A stretch of 64,000 bases of DNA from Parus major (taxonomy: Eukaryota > Chordata > Aves > Passeriformes > Paridae): NCBI RefSeq assembly GCF_001522545.3, contig NC_031769.1, positions 149,359,836 through 149,423,835 of the forward strand. The letters run 5' to 3'. Position numbers and translations under genes: made by a program. The notes under the pieces are model-generated. The model saw only the letters and a list, made by a program, of their open reading frames with translations. It ran no database searches and was not told the DNA's origin. How positions within the stretch are numbered: position 1 is the first letter of the stretch; each line of letters starts with the position of its first letter. This document shows, in pieces, positions 12,748 through 24,700 of this stretch.

Positions 12748-15700
12748 CTGTACAAACCACAAGACACCAGTGGGGACCAGTTATCCCACAGCCTCCTTCC
12801 TACTACAGGCCTGGAAGTGTCAAAGGCCAGGCTGGATGGGGATTGGAGCAACCTGGAACAGTGGGAGGTGTCCCTGCCCATTGCACTCCACAGATTTTAA
12901 GGTCCTTTCCAGCCCCATCCCATGATTTCACACCCACGATTTACCAAGCCACGCTAATCCTGGGATCCAGGTAGTTCAGCTTGGATGTGCCCAGAGCTAT
13001 TTGCTTGTTCTCCTCCTTGTCCGTGGCCTGGATGTTCAGCTTGGCCAATTGCTCCTCCAGCCTCTTCAACAGCTTCTTCTTCTTCTCCACATTGCTGAGG
13101 GCAGAGAAGGAACAACACAATGTCCCAAAGCCCAGAAATTCCCTGGAATTGCAGAGTCCAAGGGGCCTTTCAGCACTAACTCATTTCTCAAGGGCTTGGA
13201 TCTGGTGAGGTGCTTTTTTAATATTAAAAATTAACAATAAAATGGAATTTCCACCACCAGAGGTGGGCAAACAAAATTCAGCACCCTGGAATGGGTTGCC
13301 CAGAGGAGCTGTGGCTACCCCTGGATCCCTGGAATTGTCCAAGGCCAGGCTGGACAAAGTTTGGAGCAACCTGGGGGAGTAGGAGGGGTCCCTGAAGGGA
13401 ACCATCCACAAGATCCTGATCATCTTCCAAACTTTCATGGGACAAGAAGGACCCAATCCCAAACATGGGCATTTCTGTTCTGACAGGATCCATGAGTCCT
13501 CTGGATCCCTCTTCAAGAGAGGATTCCAAGGAAAAGCCACTCACTCTTCTGCTTTGGCATCGTTTTTGTCTTTAAACTCCTCTTCAGCTTTTTTCAGCTC
13601 TTCCTGGGCTTCCTCCACTTGTTTCTTCTTGGCGTCAATCTGTGAAGGTGAAAAAGTCAGACAACACTTCCAACCGCCCTGAAAGTTTCAGTTTCCTCCC
13701 TCTTTTCCTTCACACACCATTCCTCAATTTCTTGAGGAACCCTACTTCCCCATATTTCCCTGCAGCATTTTATGGGCTCAAACTTTTTTTAGCATCTTCT
13801 AAAATATCATCCAGGCCCAGGTGCCACAAATTCTTGGAGCTCCTAAATCTGTTCATCTTCTGCACCTGCCTGAGACTGAGGGACTTGTGACAGCACCAGA
13901 GCCCTCAGAAAAGCCCCAGTCCATCAATAGGGTGTAAGCAAAATCTGAGGACAATTAAAAGTGGTAATTTATGGTATTTTCAAGCTGCTCCTCCTACAAG
14001 AAAGACAGGAAAACCTATTTCCCTGATCTTGATCCAGCTGGGACAGAGATGCCATCACAAAAGGCCTCCAGCTTGGTTTGAGGACAGAGAGCTTTGAAAA
14101 GTGCTCCAAATTCATAAAAACTCACCCAAATTCTGTGCCAAGCCGCTTCCTCCAGCATTTGAGGTCACCACATCCCTCCCCACCCCTGGGTTGCAATCCA
14201 CTATTCCCAGGACATTCCCTGATGTTCTTGACCAAGGTGATTCCTTCAGACATCACCCCAGCCCAAAAACAAAACTCAGAGACCAGATTAGGTCTGGGAC
14301 CTCTCAGCTGGGTCTGTCTCACCTTTTCCTGGAGGACTTGCATGGCCCTGGCAAAGGTCTTTGGTATGGACCTCTGATGGTTGCACAGGATGGCCACGGC
14401 GCGGTTGGCCCGGTTGTAGGACAGGAGTTTTCCTGCAACGTTGTCTTCAGCTGGAAAGAAACGAAAACATCACTCTGACTCCATTCCAGGAGCCGGGAAA
14501 AGCAGGGAATACAGCAGAAGGAAAGGCAAACAAGTTGCCATCACATTCTCTCTCCAGGGAGAGCAATAATGGCTGTGGGAATTGGGGAAGGACAGCTGAA
14601 CATCACAATCTGATGCTGTGACTCATCCTTCCCATCCTTCCTTGTGCCTCCCAAGGAGGCAGAAATAGCGCAACCAACCAGCAACACAAGGAAAAGAGGG
14701 GAAAATATTCCCATCCTGGCCATCAGTCAGTCAGAGCATCCCTGAGTTCACCGCTTCTCACTTACCAACATCCCTGACTTGCTGCTCACACCCCCATTTG
14801 TTACTCCCACCCCGCTGTGTGAAGCATCACCTGCCCAGGTGGGACATGGGCAGTTTTAGGGATCCCAAGAATGGACATTCCTGAGCCCACCATGCTCTTT
14901 GGTCCCCCCCATGCTCTGCTGATACCACAACCACTGGAACTCACGGTTGGTGAGGGCTTTGAGCTGCTCCTGCAGGGTGATGGAAGCGTTGTAGGTCCTG
15001 AAGACTTTGGCGGTCAAACCATCCATGAGGTGCTGGAGGTGTTTGTTCAGGAAGTTTGTCTGGAGGAGGGAAAACAGGGAAAAGTGTAGGGGAAGTCACA
15101 GCAGGAGCTCTAGTGACCGGAAAAGGAGGAATGGCTTCAAACTGACAAAGGGTTTGATAAGATATTGGGAAGGAGTTCTTCCCTGCAAGGCTGGTGAGGC
15201 CCTGGAATGGAATTCCCACAGAAGCTGTGGCTGCCTCATCCCTGGAATTGCTCAAGGTCAGGTTGGGTGGAGCTTGGAGCAACCTGGGATAGTGGAAGGT
15301 GTCCCTGCCCTTGGCAAGGATTCAGAATTTGACAGTCTTTGGGATCCCTTCCTACCCAAACCACTCTATGATTCCACAAAGGAAGAGAACAAGCAGAAGC
15401 CAGGACTCTCTTTTTAAAGATCTCTTTTTAGACCATTTTCTGCCTAAGCCACCAAAATTGGGCATTAACAAAAAATTAAATCCTGCAGCTTGTAGAGATA
15501 CTTGTGGGGTCAGGTCATCATCTACCCAACACTGTTCTAAAATTCCACCTAAATCCACCAAAAAAAATCTCTCTGGAAGTCAACAATTTCTGCCCATCCA
15601 TGTCCAATAGGACATACATAGGCACTTGGGGACATGGTTTAGTAGTGGACCTGGCAGTGCTGGGTTAATGCTTGGATTTGGTGGTCTTAGAGGTCTTTTC

Positions 15701-18700
15701 CAAACAATCATTCTTGATCTCACACCCAATATCACATCCCTGTCCAGCAGAGAACGTGAGTCTGCTTGTCAAACCCACATCCCATCCCAATGAAGGCGAA
15801 GGAGGCAGTTTGTCCAGGAGAGAAGGCAGCACATCCCTCCAGCAGCCTCTCCCACTTCTGTGGAGCCCTAATGAGGCATAAAAGCATCATAAAGCTGAGG
15901 TCTGGTACCTCCAGTAATTCCCCAAAATGTGGGCAGAACTTCCCAGGGTCCAAAAAGCCCACGTGGGTGAGTTGGAGGAGGGGAGGAGCAGGATTCAGCT
16001 CCTCAGCAGGGACACAGGGAAGCAGAGACACTCCAGAGTGCAGAAAGAGGTTGGAAAACCTACAGGGTGTTCAGACAGTGACAACAGTGTCCCCCTGGAG
16101 AGCCAAGGGGTCAAATAAGGCAAAGGGATGACCACCAAAGGTGGCCAAGGGTGTCATGGTTTGGCTTCAGGGCCACCAGTACTGTTGGGAAAGCTTCAAG
16201 GTGACAACTCACAGAGAGCTGGTCAAAGAGGTCGTCGGTGGGGTCCTTGTTCTTCATGAACAGCTGCAGGTTCTTGAACACCTGAAGAGGAGGAAAGGAC
16301 AGCCCCGGTCAGGGCTAAGGAATGAATTGCTCCCAGACATCTCCCTCATCTCTCTCTCCTCCTCCAGATGGACTCTGATTCACCCTTGTGTTGGCACATC
16401 CCACCAACCTTCTCAATTTCAAGGTGCCACTGGGTGTTCCCACCCCACATTTCCCATCTCCAACATTCCAGTCTCTCCACAAAGACCATTAAGATCTTCT
16501 TTCCCATGGGCAAAGGAAAATCATTCAATATAAATGGAGACATCTCAAGTCCTGATGCTCATGAGATAATTGAGGATGCTCCAGCAAGAGGTGGGACTTC
16601 TCCCTTGTGGTTCATAGGGTAGAACAACCTTGGAAGTTCTATCCCAAAATTTCTTCTGTTCTCCAGGGTTAAAGCACACCTTGGTAGCAGGTTTTGTACA
16701 GAAATTTGTGACTGATAAACACCGAGGGAATCCAGATAACCAAGCACTTCCTTTATTCCTCACTCACCTGCTTTTCCACGGACACTTTGTTGTAGTAACG
16801 GATGGAGTCTTTCCCAAGGAAGTCGAACTCCACCACGTGCTCCTGCCCATCCAGTTGGGGGTGCAGCTGGATGTGCTCCACACGCAGGGAGCAGCAGCCA
16901 ACTGTGTCCGCCGTCTCCCCTTCCTCCTTCTCGTTCCCAGCTCGCAGGGCCAGCTGGAAGGAAATAAGGAGTCATCCATCCCATGCCATTCCACCCCAAT
17001 CCCCCTTTCCCAGGTTGTTAAAGTGGATCAGGACTAGAGGAGATCGGACCATCTCCACCTATGGATTCATAGAAGGATTTGGAAGGGACCTTGAAAATCA
17101 CTTGGTTCCAACCCCCTGCAGTGGGCAGGGACACCTCAATAGAGACTATTTTCATCTTCCACACCTCTGGAAATATTTGAATCCAGGCTGGATGGGGCTT
17201 GGAGCCACCTGGTCAAGTGGAAGGTGTCCCCACCCATGGGAGAGGGTTGGAATGAGATGATCTTGAAGGTCCCATCCAACCAAACCATTCCAGGATTCCA
17301 TAATGATCCCTAGATTCTGCATATGGAGCCACCCTGGGTCACAGAACCAGCAAACGCCAGAAGCTGCACAGTGGGGTGGATGAGGGAAGTGAATTCCCAA
17401 CTTCCACGTGGATGGGGAACTGGGATGAGGCTGTGGATACCTTATCAATGAAGTAGAGGGCCACTGCTCTTTGCCTCTTCTTCATCTCCTTGGATTTCCA
17501 GTCTCTCCTGTACTGAGCCCGGATTGTGTGGACAACATCCTTCAGGCGCCGAGCCACCTCGTATTTCTGCCAGTCCTTCTCCCCCTGGAATGGGAAACCA
17601 GGATAATTCCTGTTCCATGCCCCATCTTTATTCCACCCTTACCTGCTCTGGTCAATCAAATCCTGCTCTAGAAACACCTCCAGCATCTAAATCCTGCTCA
17701 AACCCCATTGTTTTCTTGGGGAAAATCTGTGAAGAGAATAAACTGGAAAAAAACCAGCCCGTCCAGGGTTTCTGTGCCCTCTGCTGGCCACGTTGGATCT
17801 GGATCCCAGCCAAGTCAAGGTGTTCTCCACCAGCCAGAGCATGGAAAAAGACCAAGTGGTCAAACCATGGCCAAAGGTGGCTCCTTGGACACCAGTGTGG
17901 ACTGACAGAGCACTTGCTCAGTTGTGTCCACCTGGGCAGCATTCCCACTTTCCTTGAGCCCTTGGAAATAGCCTCAAATCCCTTTTCTCTTCCCACAGAG
18001 TTCAATCCCTTCTCTTCCTACCCTCCACTTCCTGGTATAAATTAAGCCAGCTCTGGTCCCTGTGGATCTTCTCAGCCCCTGTGGCTCCTTTCAGCCCCTG
18101 ACTGGCTTCCAGCAGCCTTTCCTGGACACACACGAGCAACGTGGCCCCAGGATGACTCTGCCAGGAGCAACCCTTTCCTTGGGATAAGTTTGATGCCTTA
18201 CAATCATCTGTCCCTTCCCTCTCAAATTTATCCACTTTTAAAAGTAAAAAAAAACAAAAAAAACAAAAATATTTGTTGCTATTCCACATCCTGTCTTTCC
18301 CAGATTTTTTCACCTCACCAAGGGCACCATTCCAACCTTCAGCTTGGAGCTGGGATTCAGCATGATGTACTTCAAAGTGTTCTGGATGTTCTCTGTCCAC
18401 GAAGCCAGCCAGGTGACCGTGTTGTCAAAGCGCACCTCCTTCCACTTGTGACCTTCTGGGGGCTCGGGAATCTTGGAATCCCTGCGGAGAGAGCAGGATT
18501 AGAGCTCTTGGACCATGAAGAACAAAGTTTTCAGTGAGCCAAGGATGATCACCACATTGAGAAAACATGGAATCCACCTAGAATTACTCCACAAAATGGA
18601 ATTATTAAAGTTGGAAAAGTCCTCCAAGATCGAGTCCAGTCATGAATTGGCACTGCCATCAGCACCAAACCATGTCCCCAAGTGCCACATCAACACAGCT

Positions 18701-21700
18701 TTCACATCCCTGCAGGGCTGGTGACTCCACCACGGCCCTGAGCAGCCTCTTCTAGTGCTTGACAATAATTTCTGTGGAAAAGTTTTCCCTAATATCCAAC
18801 CTAAAGCTCCTCTGGCACAACTTGAGACCATTTCCTCTTCTCCTACAATTTTTTTTTCTGGAAGAAGAGACCAAGCCCTATGTGGCTCCACCTTCCCGTC
18901 AAGGAGTTGTAGAAGGTCCCCCACTCTGAGCCTCCTTTTCTCCAGGCTGAGCCCCTCCAGCTCCCTCAGCTGCTCCTGGTGCTCCAGACCCTTCCCACAA
19001 TCAGGAATTTATCACTTGGATGCTGGGAACAGGAGGAAAACTTGCTGGACTGATGGGGGATGTTTTAAATCAAGGTCTTCAAATGGGTGGCTTAAGACCA
19101 GACCAGCTCACAGAACTCAGAGGGGAAAAGACTCTCAGGATATGGAAAACAGGGATTTTAGAAGATGGAAAAACCCCAACTCTGGGCAGAGGAAGCCCCA
19201 AGAGCTCAGTGCTTTCAAGGACAGCCCACCTGCTGCAGTTGATGATGACATCTTCGGGCATGATCCTCTTCTTCAGCATCCCCATTTTGGGGTGCTCCCC
19301 ACGGCCACGGAAGAGCCCTGGAGGTTCTGTTTTGAAGTTGCCAATCTTCTCCCGGTGCCCATCCATGATGCAGTATCCATATTCCTCCTGGATCTTATCC
19401 GCCTCCTCCTTCAGCTTCTGAAACCAGGACACCACAAAAAAACACAGAATGGTTTGGACTGGAAAGGATCTTTAACACTCCAGCCAAGAAGTTTAAGAGG
19501 CCATCATTCCCTTGGCAAAGTCCACAATCCTCTGGACAGGGAAGGACTCCATGATCCAAGGATGACTGGCACCCTGCAAAGCCATGGAATGTGCAGGATC
19601 TGCTGACAAAATTCAGGAAGAGGCAGGCAATGGCCATGGAGACAGATCTGGATTAAAGAAGTCCAAGCTCAGAGCACGACACCAGGAAAGACAACAATGA
19701 AGAGCCAAAATTCCCAAAACATGTCACAGGAACCAGTTCCTCACCTGCTTCTCCTCCTTGGGGAGCGCCTTCCGGGCCTCATTTTTGTCCACAAAATATT
19801 TGTGGATCTCCCTGAAGTCACATTTGTCCAGGTCCTTGATTATCTCTTGCTCCTCTGAGGTCATTTCCTGGGAAAGAGAGGAGAGGGGCTGGGAAAAGCC
19901 AGGAGGCAAAACTAATTCCACATGGAGCTGCTGCTTGTGCCTGTCCTTGGAGAAGGGAATAGAGACCCACATTCCAGTTCTTTGAAAAAAGACAATTCAG
20001 GGGTGGAAGAACCCAATATGGAAAAAAAAATCCCCAAACAGAACTGCAGGGACAGCACCAAATGTTTCTGGGAGGTGGAAACATTCCCTAGAAAGAGTTT
20101 TGTGTTCTTCTGGGATCAGAGGTCATTCCTTTGTTGTCCCAAACTGGTTTTGGAGCTGTTTGCAAGATCCACCACCTGTACCCATCACTAAAACTAAGAG
20201 GGAGCACAGAAAGCAAATCCCAGCCCAAACCCACAAAAAACAAGGAAATAAATCAGGATTTAGAGCCTCATAATTATAAATAAGGAACAAATCCCCCCAT
20301 TCCCTCCATCCCACACCACAGCCAGGGGCTGATGGGTTTGATGGACATCAAGGAGCGCTCCCAGGGAACGTACCTTCCTCCAGTCATGGAAGAAGTTGTT
20401 CTGGAAGACCTCCTTGGTGGTGTACTCATGATCCAACATTTTGGCATAAAATGTGGCAATTTCCTCCGTGGCCAGGCTCAGCTTCAAGGGTTTTCCTGGG
20501 AAAAGAGAGGCAGGGACACCTTCCACTATCCCAGCTTGCTCCAAGCCCTGTCCAACCTGGAACATTTCCAGGGGTGGGGCAGCCACAGCTTCTCTGGGCA
20601 GAATCTTGGATTATTGCTTAGATTTTTCTAAGGATCTTGGATCACTTCTTGGAGGCAAAGCCACCATCCCCTCCTGAGCTCTGGCTGGAGAAATATAACA
20701 AAACCAAGGAATATCTTGACTCATCCTAGGAATTACTTGGAAATAACTTTTTTTTTCAGGAAAAAGTCCTCTGCAGATGTCCAGGGAATGGTTGATTCCT
20801 ACTTGAACCACCATTTTTTGGTATTTCTGGACTGAAGGGAATGAAGCCTTGGAGCAGCCCCATGACAACCCCCACACACCAACTCATCCGTGAGCCCTTC
20901 CTGCTTGGGGTTGTTACCAAACACTTTTCCATCCAAGAACGGTGACATTTTTCGGGGAAAAAGTCAACATCAAAGATCCCAAAGTCACCAGCCCAGATCC
21001 ACAACACCTCAAAGATCACAGAGAAGGTCTAAAGCCTGTCAAGGCTTCTCCTCACGGAGCCAAAATCCCTGAGAGCCCCATGGATGTCCCAGCAGTGCCC
21101 TCCGGTGCTGCCAGGCACCCTCTTGTCCCAAAAGTGGCCTTTTTCCTACAAAAAAATTATGGAAAATCCCAGGGAACTGAGGAACACCGAGGGAATGTGA
21201 TCCCTTTCCATCTCCAGCTTCCCTTGGTTGACCCCCCAATGTCCTTCTTTCCCCCCTCCCTTTGATCCTTCAGAAATGAGCTCAGGGATGAACTGAGAGC
21301 AGGGAATGGCAGGAAACCCAGTGGGAATGCAGGAAAACACAGAGGCAAAATTTGGCTATTGGATCTGTCCTGCCAGTGACACCCTGAGCTGCTCTAAGGT
21401 GATGTGAGGTGACCCTGGGGACATCAGGATCTTGGAGCAACCCTGTCAGATCCCTGGATGTGTCAGTCACTGAGGCCATGGATCAGTAAAATCCCGTTTT
21501 TTCCAGCTTGTGGGAAAACACGCATGAGCTGACAAAGCTCAAACCCAAAATGCAGCTTAGTGAGCAAAAACAGCCATTAGGATCAGCTCCCCCAAATCCC
21601 CGTAATTCCAGCCACGTGTAAGATCCTCCAGCTTTAAACCATGGTTTTTCCAATGGGATATTCATCTTCCCCAAGGAGAGGGCACCACCCCAAGCCCCAG

Positions 21701-24700
21701 ATCCCATCGCAGCCGCACCATCATAATAAAACTGCACATCCTCGGGCAGGGGCTCGTAGAGGGGCACAAAGTAGGGCCCCCGGTGCTCCAGCTGCATCCA
21801 TTTGACTCCATCTTCCTTCTTCTCCTCTTCCCACCTGGAATAGACACACAGGAATCCATAAGAATATCCCAAATCTGGCATCTCCCCCCAAGGTCACGCT
21901 GGGGAAATGCTCAGAGCAATGACAGCTGGCCCCAAATCCATGTGAAATCCCATTTTTTCTGCTGCTGCCTCAGTTTCCCTGTTCTTTAAAGCAAGGAAAA
22001 CTGGAATGGAATCCATGAAATCGAGGTGTGGTGACATGGAAGAACTCAGGGGGAGAGTGAAGAGATCCTAAAAGCCACCTCCTTCCAACCTCTTTCCATG
22101 GGCAGGGATGCCTTCCACTAACCCAGGTTGCTCCCATCCAATCCAAGGAATATTCCCAGGGATGGGGCAGCCAGGGCTTCTCTGGGAAACCTGGGACTCA
22201 TAAATATTTATAACTTTGATTTTAATGCAAATAAGATCCTAAGGAATCTTCCCCCTGCCGGAGCAAATGGGATTTTAAAGCCACTACAAGTTTTGTGAGG
22301 ATTTTAAAAAAAAAACCCACCAAAACAAAAAACAAACAAAAAAAACCATCAGCAATAAAAATTCCAATAGAATTCAATTTTAAAATTAGAAAAATAATGT
22401 CCAAGAAGTCCAACCGGAAAAGCAGGACTCTAAAAAGAGGGATAAAACCACAGGTTAGGGTCAGAGGAAAAGCGCTGGTGACAGGACCAGCCAGGCTGGC
22501 ACTGGCCCCTTAATCCCAGCATCTCCAGGAAAAAATTAAAAAAAAATAAAATTAAAAAAAAATAAAATTAAAGCCATAGATTTCTGGGAAAACACAGCAA
22601 GATTCCATACGGAGAAAGCAAAATTCCTCTTTCTCGCTCAGCGGTGCCCCGGAAGTTATTTGTGATTTTTTTTCCCCTCCCCATGGGAAGCAGAGCGTTA
22701 TAAATCCACGGTATCCAAAAGTGCGTTTTGCTATAAAAAATAGAGGAAATTAAACAGTCGAGGAAAACCAACACAGTCCAGGAATTTGGGCTGAAAGCAT
22801 CGGAGAACGGCATCGCCAGGATCATTTTGTGATCGTCTCTCTTCCCGAAATTCTGGCATCCCAAATCCCTGCAGAGGATCCCCCGCACTCACCTTCAGAG
22901 CCCCCCGAGCCCAGCCAGAGGCAAAGGACGGCGACACACGGGAATTTCCTGATGGGAAATGTAGTCGTGGATGTTTTTTTGGGATAGAATTCCTACGTAC
23001 CAGCCTCTCTCCTCCGTGCCGGGATCCAGCCATTCCAGACAAAGCATTGATTAGGGGAAAAAATATATAAAATCCTACTTTTCACGTCACCCTGGATCCT
23101 TCAAGGGTCACCTCAGAGCTCCGGGTATCCATAGATATCCCTGTCTGGGATAATGGCTCCTCCCAGATCAGGCTTTGCTACAGGGTCCCAAAAAGCATCC
23201 CAAAAATCCTCCCGCCCTGTCCCGGACCTTGGGGACATCTGGGAGAGAGTGACACCAAGTGGTTAAAATCGCACTGCCAGAAAATAATCCAGCAGCCACA
23301 TTATTCCACATCTTTTCCTATAAAATACCTGCCTGGATCATCCCAAATCTGCTGGAGAAGGAAGTGGGGAAGGAATTCAGCCCCTGTACAATTCCCTGGT
23401 GCAGGTGCTGCTGTCTTGGAATTATTATTATTACTATTATTATTGTTATTATTATTACTATTATTATTTCCTTCCAATAATTATGAGCTTCTCCTTTCCC
23501 AGGACAGGCACCAGGAAAATCATTGGAGAAGAAATAAATATTAGAAATAAATATAAAAATAATAATTATACAAATTCTGCTGTGCATTCAGGACCTTCCC
23601 TTATCTCTCACCCATTTCCAAGAGTGCTGAGTTCAAGGCTCAAGGAAATACAGGAAAATAGCCAAAAAGCGGGAATTTTCACCATTTTGCCCCACAAAAT
23701 ATAATTAAAATCCCAGTTCCAGGGTTAGACCTGCCAAAGACATGCTGGAATTTACCATTTCCATTTGTTTTCCGCCTCTTTTTCTTCTTCTTTCTGTTTT
23801 TTAGTCTTTTTTAGGTTCTTTTGTTCTTTTTTTTCTTCTTTTTCTTCTCCTTCCTTAGATTTCTCTTTCCCAGTTTTCCCGGGGGTTTCCTCCTCTTCAC
23901 TCTTTGTCTCTTTTGTCTCCCCCTTTGGCTTTTTCTTCTTGTTTTTCCTTTTTTTCTCTTTCCCTGAAACATCTCCCTTCCCTTCATCCTCCTCCTTCAC
24001 CTCCTGCCCCATCCCTGCACTCCCAGTCTCTCCCAATCCTTCCTCCCCTTTTCCATCCACCTCTTCCTCCTTTATTCCTTTTCCATCTCCACTTCCCTTT
24101 CCCACCCTCTTCTCCTCTTCACCTCCCACTCCTTCCTCTCCCTCCTCATTTTTCTCCATCTCTTGCTCCTCTTCCAGCAATTTTTCCTTCTTTATTTTCC
24201 TCTTTCCCACCTTTTCCATCCCCTTCACTTTCCTTTTCCTGGGCTTATTTGCTTTCCCTGTCTCCTGCTTTTTTTCCCCATCATCCCATCCCTGGCTGCT
24301 GCTGCGTCTCTGTCTTTTGGCTCTTCCCTGTCCCCCTTCCCAATTCCTGCCCTCATCCCCCTCAGTGCCATCCATCAAATCCTCAAATTCATCCTTCCTC
24401 CCCCTTTTCCTCTTCAATCCCTTTTCCTGCTTGTTTTCCTCCTGTTTCTTCCTTCTTTTCTTCTTCAATCCCTTTTCCTGCTTGTTTTCCTCCTGTTTCT
24501 TCCCTATTTTCCTCTTTGATCCCTTTTCCTGCTTGTTTTCCTCCTGTTTCTTCCCTATTTTCCTCTTTGATCCCTTTTCCTGCTTGTTTTCCTCCTGTTT
24601 CTTCCCTATTTTCCTCTTCAATCCCTTTTCCTGCTTGTTTTCCTCCTGTTTCTTCCCTCTTTTCCTCTTCAATCCCTTTTCCTGCTTGTTTTCCTCCTGT

